A stretch of 64,000 nucleotides of DNA from JAXLRU01 sp046330935 (GTDB lineage Bacteria > Actinomycetota > Actinomycetes > Actinomycetales > Kineosporiaceae), in contig JAXLRU010000005.1 in NCBI GenBank assembly GCA_046330935.1, positions 496,001 through 560,000 on the forward strand. The letters are read 5' to 3'. Each line of letters begins with the position of its first letter. The stretch's first letter is position 1. The position numbers and the translations under genes are program-made. The notes beneath the pieces are model-generated. The model was not told the origin of the DNA. It worked only from the letters and a program-made list of their open reading frames with translations, and searched no databases. Below, piece after piece: positions 59,977 to 64,000 of the stretch.

Positions 59977-62900
59977 TCACGGCACCCGGACGCTCTGCGG
60001 CGGGCCGAAGTAGCTCGGCTTCTCGCCTCCCGTGTCCACGACGACCTTCTGGACGATGACGGTCGGGTCCACCGCCCAGATCTGGACCGTGTGCTGCCCC
60101 GGCTCGGCGATCGTGTGCACGGTGACGGTCCGCGTGACGTTGTCGGAGGTGTTCCGGGCCCACTGCGGGTTCATGGAGGTGTCGTCCGCGCCCGTCGTCG
60201 CGGTGACGTTGACGATCTGCGGCTGTGCGCCGTCGATCGACACGGCGTAGCTGAGCCCGTCGGTGTAGAGGACGTTGTTGCGAGGCGAAAGGTAGGTGGT
60301 CACCTTCACCTCACCCACGGTCCGCAGCACCGTGTCGAACTCCAGCCGGGCGCCGTCCCCACCCGGCGTCTGGCGTTGCGCGGTGCCCGGGGTGACGGCC
60401 ATGCCGTCCTCCTGGCGACCGATGTCGGGGATGCGCTGGAAGCCGACCCCGCCGGCCTTGACGACGCGCGTGGCGTTCGCGGCCTCCATGGACACGTACC
60501 CGTTGGCCTCGACGAAGCCCTTGGCCCCTGCCGGCAGCGGCCGGTTGTCGACGACGGCCGTGACGGTGACGCTCGTCCCCTCCGTGCCCGTGACGGTCAG
60601 CGGGACCCGGGTGATGCCCGCCGGAGCCTTCGACCAGTTCACCCTGACGGCGATCCGCTCCTGCTCGGTGACGGTGCCCGCGGGCTTGTCGACGCTCACC
60701 CACGGCTGCGCGGAACGCACCGTGTAGTCGAAGCGCTGCTTGCCCCGGTTGAACACCTCGAGGTACTGCCCCGGCTGTGACTGGTACTTGCTGAACGTCG
60801 GCAGGACCGCCTCGCCGCTCGCATTCGGCCACCACTGCGCCGAGCCGTCGATGCCGACGCCCAGCTGCGCGGCGTCGGGGAGGTCGAGGGTCCGCACCGC
60901 CGGGAACACCTCGTCCGGCAGGGCCTCGTTGTCCTTCTCCGGCTGCTGCCAGGGCGCGTTCGGCCCGTACCGGTCGACGTCCCCGTAGCCGATCTTGGGC
61001 TGGGTCTGGAACCCGTCCCACTTCCCGCCCGACAGGGTCGTGTTGTAGTACTCCGACAGCGCCTGGTCCTCGGCGAAGCGGGCGGCCGTGGCCGCCGCGA
61101 GCGAGTTCGTGGCCGCGCGTCCCTGCTCGGCGTAGAGCAGGTTCGTGAACTCGGCCTGCCGCAGCTCGTAGAGGTTCGCCGTCGCCGTCGCCGCGTACCC
61201 GACGAGCTGGAAGAAGGCGTCCTGGCTGCGCTGCGGCACCTGGCGGCGGACCCGCTCGACGTCGGCTGCGAGCGCCGTCCACTGGGCGGTGATCCGCTCG
61301 ATCTCGCGGTAGTCGGTGAGGCTGAAGGGCGTCGCCTTGTCGTCGTAGACGACGGCGGTGGAGTCGGTGCGCGGGTCCTTGGTCGGGTCGAGGGTGATCC
61401 TGCGGTTCAGGAGCTCGGGCTTGCGCACCGACTGCAGCTGCCCGTAGCGGTGCAGGACGTCGGCGACGTCGTCGGCCAGGCCCGGCCCGAAGTGCTCGGC
61501 GGCGTAGCGGCGCTCCCAGTCGTCGAGCTGCGACAGCGGCCACCGCGAGGGGTCCCACGCGTAGTCGAGCAGGAACTGCGTGGGCAGCTCGTTGCCCTTG
61601 AGGTCGCCGACGTTGACCACCCAGAGGCTGCGGACGCCGAAGGTGGAGGCGGTGTGCAGCTGCTCCCAGAGGTTGGCGAGGTTCGTGGTGTCGACCCACT
61701 TGTAGTTGCGTCCGACGCCCACGTAGTCGAAGTGGTAGTAGATCCCGTAGCCGCCGGGGTGCGCGGCGAGCGACTGGTCGGGGAGCTTGCGCATGTTCCC
61801 CCAGTTGTCGTCGGCGAAGTTCACGATGACGTCGTCGGGGGCGCGCAGGCCCTTGTCCCAGTAGCGCTGGACCTCCTTGTAGAGGGTCCACACCTGCGGG
61901 ACGGCGTCCTCGGCGCCGAAGACCTCCTTGATCAGGCCGCGCTGCGTGGCGATGATCTCGCGCATCAGCTCGATGCCGTCGCCGTCGGGCAGGCCCACGT
62001 CGCCGGCGCCGCGCATGCCGAGGGTGACGACGCCCTCGAAGCCCTGGGCCTTCATCCGCTCCAGGCCGTCGCGCCAGTACGCGACGATCGCGTCGCGGTT
62101 GCGGCGGAAGCTCCACTCGCCGGTACCGCCGTAGGGGTCGCTGCCCGGGGTGGTGACGGCCCCGGAGGAGTCGCGCACGGCGGCCTTGGCGTGGCGGTTC
62201 CACTCCTCGATGCCGCGCATCATGGGCGCCTCGTGGGAGGTGCCCATGACCACGCCGTACCGCTTGGCGGTCTCGTGGTTGGCGGGGTCGTCCTCCGCGA
62301 AGGCGCGGCCCCACACCGCCGGCCACAGGTAGTTGGCCTTGAGCCGGAGCATGGTCTCGAAGACCTGGCCGAAGAAGGCGGAGTTGAACCCGCCGGGGTA
62401 GCCCTCGGCCTTGCCGGGGCCGAAGAACTTGGGCGCCCACCGGCCCAGCTGCGGGTTCTCGTCGTTGATGAAGAAGCCGCGGTACTTGACCGACGGCGTG
62501 CCCTGGGTGTGACGGCCCGGCAGGACCCACAGCTGCGAGCGGTAGGTGGGCACCTCGTCGTTCCAGAAGGCCCAGGGCGAGACGCCGATGCCGCGCGAGA
62601 CGTCGTAGACGCCGTAGATGGTGCCGCGCTGGTCGCTGCCGGCGATCACGAGCGCGCTGGTGACGCCGGGGAACGGGTTCTCGACGACCTGCTGGATGGA
62701 CGTCTCCCACTTTCCGCGCAGGTAACCGGCGTCGATCTTCCCCGCCGACGCCAGGGAGTCCACGAGCGGGCTGTGGCCGAGCGTCCCGACGACGACCACG
62801 GCCGGCGCCTTCGCGGGTGGCGCGTCGGCGTGGACGATCCGGGGGGCGCGCCTGGTGACGGACGCGATGTCCTTGCCCAGGTCACCGGTCGCGCGGAGGA

Positions 62901-63216
62901 CGCCGGGGTGGTCGGCGTCGCTGACGTAGATCGGTGCCGCGGACGCCGAGACGAGCGGGAACGCGCCGCCGCTGGGTGCGAAGGAGACGTAGGCGCCCGG
63001 GTCGGTGGGGAGCGTGGCCACGGGGGGTCCCTGGGCCGCCTTCGCCGCTGCCGTGGGGGCGAGTCCGGTGAGGGCGAGCGCCGCCATCACGGCGGCGGCC
63101 ACTCCCCGGCGGCTGAAACTTCCGCCCACCTTGATCGGTTCATGGGGGGCCGTGTGAAGCGGTTTTGTCCGCCTCTGCGCGGCATGAGGAGCGGCAATGG
63201 GAGGCGAGGGGCGCAT
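59977..63216 (-). CDS. Secreted glycoside hydrolase family 115 (xylan alpha-glucuronidase)
   Basis: This large secreted enzyme (1079 aa in the frame shown) is predicted to remove 4-O-methyl-glucuronic acid from glucuronoxylan. The N-terminal SFSRRGVAAAVMAALALTGL is a twin-arginine-like signal; the mature part starts near AAKAAQGPP. An N-terminal alpha/beta domain has SALVIAGSDQRGTIYGVYDVS and GVSPWAFWNDE. The catalytic barrel contains RGFFINDENPQLGRW, NYLWPAVWGRAF, GVVMGTSHEAPMMR and VIVNFADDNWGNMRKLP. A helical region and a C-terminal beta domain with VEANGYVSMEAANATR (carbohydrate-binding type) complete the GH115 layout. ATG 63216 has a weak AGGAAG site. A GTG at 63129, eight codons before the RR pair, would give a tighter signal peptide and is a good alternative. 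No xylanase or transporter is adjacent. Confidence 0.88.
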   Translation of the reverse strand: MRPSPPIAAPHAAQRRTKPLHTAPHEPIKVGGSFSRRGVAAAVMAALALTGLAPTAAAKAAQGPPVATLPTDPGAYVSFAPSGGAFPLVSASAAPIYVSDADHPGVLRATGDLGKDIASVTRRAPRIVHADAPPAKAPAVVVVGTLGHSPLVDSLASAGKIDAGYLRGKWETSIQQVVENPFPGVTSALVIAGSDQRGTIYGVYDVSRGIGVSPWAFWNDEVPTYRSQLWVLPGRHTQGTPSVKYRGFFINDENPQLGRWAPKFFGPGKAEGYPGGFNSAFFGQVFETMLRLKANYLWPAVWGRAFAEDDPANHETAKRYGVVMGTSHEAPMMRGIEEWNRHAKAAVRDSSGAVTTPGSDPYGGTGEWSFRRNRDAIVAYWRDGLERMKAQGFEGVVTLGMRGAGDVGLPDGDGIELMREIIATQRGLIKEVFGAEDAVPQVWTLYKEVQRYWDKGLRAPDDVIVNFADDNWGNMRKLPDQSLAAHPGGYGIYYHFDYVGVGRNYKWVDTTNLANLWEQLHTASTFGVRSLWVVNVGDLKGNELPTQFLLDYAWDPSRWPLSQLDDWERRYAAEHFGPGLADDVADVLHRYGQLQSVRKPELLNRRITLDPTKDPRTDSTAVVYDDKATPFSLTDYREIERITAQWTALAADVERVRRQVPQRSQDAFFQLVGYAATATANLYELRQAEFTNLLYAEQGRAATNSLAAATAARFAEDQALSEYYNTTLSGGKWDGFQTQPKIGYGDVDRYGPNAPWQQPEKDNEALPDEVFPAVRTLDLPDAAQLGVGIDGSAQWWPNASGEAVLPTFSKYQSQPGQYLEVFNRGKQRFDYTVRSAQPWVSVDKPAGTVTEQERIAVRVNWSKAPAGITRVPLTVTGTEGTSVTVTAVVDNRPLPAGAKGFVEANGYVSMEAANATRVVKAGGVGFQRIPDIGRQEDGMAVTPGTAQRQTPGGDGARLEFDTVLRTVGEVKVTTYLSPRNNVLYTDGLSYAVSIDGAQPQIVNVTATTGADDTSMNPQWARNTSDNVTRTVTVHTIAEPGQHTVQIWAVDPTVIVQKVVVDTGGEKPSYFGPPQSVRVP

Positions 63217-63244
63217 CGAGACCGTGCTTCCTGTCGCAAAACTT

Positions 63245-63289
63245 CCGGAAATTGGGCAGCAGGCACGCTACGCATACCGGAAATCGGGC
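63245..63289. promoter_or_regulatory. Direct repeat upstream of the GH115 gene
   Basis: CCGGAAATTGGGC (63245-63257) and CCGGAAATCGGGC (63277-63289) match at 12 of 13 bases and are 32 bp apart, three helical turns. They could be a pair of regulator sites for the carbohydrate gene. Confidence 0.45.
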
Positions 63290-63317
63290 GTCAATCGGTT
63301 CAGGTCGGTCATCGAAG

Positions 63318-63329
63318 GACCGATCGGTC
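63318..63329. promoter_or_regulatory. Perfect 12-bp palindrome in the divergent region
   Basis: GACCGATCGGTC is perfectly self-complementary and is surrounded by extra CGGTC units. It is halfway between the GH115 gene and the ORF at the window end, so it may regulate either. Confidence 0.4.
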
Positions 63330-63387
63330 ACCGGTCGTCGGTCGTAGGTCCCCGGTCGGAACGGGGTGCCGGGCTCAGGATGAGCCC

Positions 63388-64000
63388 GTGCCGCCCGACG
63401 TCGCCGATCACCATCACGCGGATCCCGACGCCGTCCTCGCCGCGGCCTGGGAGCCGGACGCCGAAACGGGTCCGCTCCTCGAGACGGCCCTCGCCGGCGC
63501 CGGCGTCGCCGCCCTCACCCTCGACCCCGCCACCGGGTCGGTCGACCTCCTGCTGCACGCCCCCGTCGCCGGTTCTCGGGACGCGCGGTGCATCCTGCGC
63601 CTCGTCGCGAGCACGCGGGTCGTCGTCCGGCTCGCACCCTCCCCCGCCCCCACGGCGTCGGGCGACGGCGCCGTCCCGGCCCTCCCCTTCGGTGGGCTGC
63701 CCGACGTCGCGGCGCTGATGTCCCGCCTGTCCTGGGCGGGGGCGTGCGCGGGAACGCGCTTCCTCGACGTCGACCCTCCGGCGCGGGCCGGTGCCGCCGT
63801 CGTCGAGGTCGCGTTGGCGGCCGAGCCGGGCGCGCACCGGTGGTGGTGGTTCGCGGAGTGCCTGCTGGAGGAGGGCGACGGCGAGGACTGGTGGCTCCTG
63901 GACGGCACGGTCGACTTCGGCGGGTGCGTGCTCCTCGACGCCCGCGGCGCACCCCTGGACCTCGCGACCTTCGCCGCCCGGCGGCTGGCCCGCGACCCTC
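63388..64000 (+). CDS. Hypothetical protein, 3' end outside window
   Basis: This is an open frame of at least 204 codons running off the window, with third-position GC typical of real genes here. The visible protein starts VPPDVADHHHADPDAVLAAA and alternates hydrophobic strands (VVVRLAPSP; AAVVEVALAAE) with a tryptophan-rich HRWWWFAE and DWWLLDGTVDFGG stretch. It is soluble with no signal peptide or metal site that I recognise. A CAGGAT box (63376-63381) lies six bases before the GTG, resembling the leaderless pattern of other genes here. It is divergent from the GH115 gene. I do not recognise the family. Confidence 0.6.
   Translation, partial: MPPDVADHHHADPDAVLAAAWEPDAETGPLLETALAGAGVAALTLDPATGSVDLLLHAPVAGSRDARCILRLVASTRVVVRLAPSPAPTASGDGAVPALPFGGLPDVAALMSRLSWAGACAGTRFLDVDPPARAGAAVVEVALAAEPGAHRWWWFAECLLEEGDGEDWWLLDGTVDFGGCVLLDARGAPLDLATFAARRLARDP

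Overview
The window is chromosomal DNA from a very GC-rich actinobacterium. The assignment rests on a complete Pup-proteasome locus (dop, pup, prcB, prcA, pafA, arc), mycothiol biosynthesis (mshC), RbpA, PafBC, split ppm1/lnt genes and frequent GTG starts. A chemotaxis receptor with FliA-like promoter elements suggests a motile organism of the Micrococcales/Kineosporiales type. The genus cannot be fixed from this sequence. No prophage, insertion sequence or CRISPR array was seen, and nearly all of the DNA is coding.

Layout. 1-10.9 kb is the most accessory part: the 3' half of pyruvate carboxylase, a membrane von Willebrand-A protein, a TPR protein, a catalytically degenerate tyrosine-recombinase-like gene, a sulfotransferase gene bracketed by a 16-bp direct repeat, a TetR/GAPDH divergent pair with an obvious operator, a chemotaxis receptor and an M15 peptidase. 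11-20.3 kb carries an MFS exporter, rbpA with a sigma-R-type promoter, the fxsA-ppm1-lnt lipoprotein/mannolipid cluster, an acyltransferase, an amidohydrolase-Lrp pair and a 5'-3' exonuclease. 20.3-40.9 kb is the protein quality-control core: helY, a lipid kinase, tatC/tatA, pafC-pafB, DUF3866, two FKBP prolyl isomerases, pafA, prcA-prcB-pup, dop, arc, trmI and a RecB-type nuclease. 41-49.9 kb has an ABC/FtsX transporter, a HAD phosphatase with metH, and a PAC2 protein. 49.9-54.4 kb is a tight operon uppP - histidine phosphatase - DUF3090 - SCO1664-type kinase fold - mshC. 54.6-64 kb holds an aldo/keto reductase, small conserved proteins, a WXG-type hydrolase with a lipoprotein, an M20 peptidase, tRNA-Leu(GAG), a secreted GH115 alpha-glucuronidase and an unfinished ORF at the edge.

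How the genes work together. Dop deamidates Pup, PafA ligates it to substrates, and the Arc/Mpa ring feeds them into the PrcBA core. PafBC is the DNA-damage activator whose genes travel with this locus. TatA/TatC could export the twin-arginine GH115 enzyme encoded in the same window. Lnt and Ppm1 serve lipoprotein and mannolipid assembly, and three candidate lipoproteins or exported lipid-linked proteins lie here.

At the sequence level, many genes have a TANNNT box exactly six (sometimes seven or eight) bases before the start codon. This indicates widespread leaderless transcription, and I used it to choose several starts. The least explained parts are the repeat-flanked sulfotransferase segment with a G-quadruplex motif in its promoter, and the kinase/phosphatase/zinc-ribbon set coupled to mshC.
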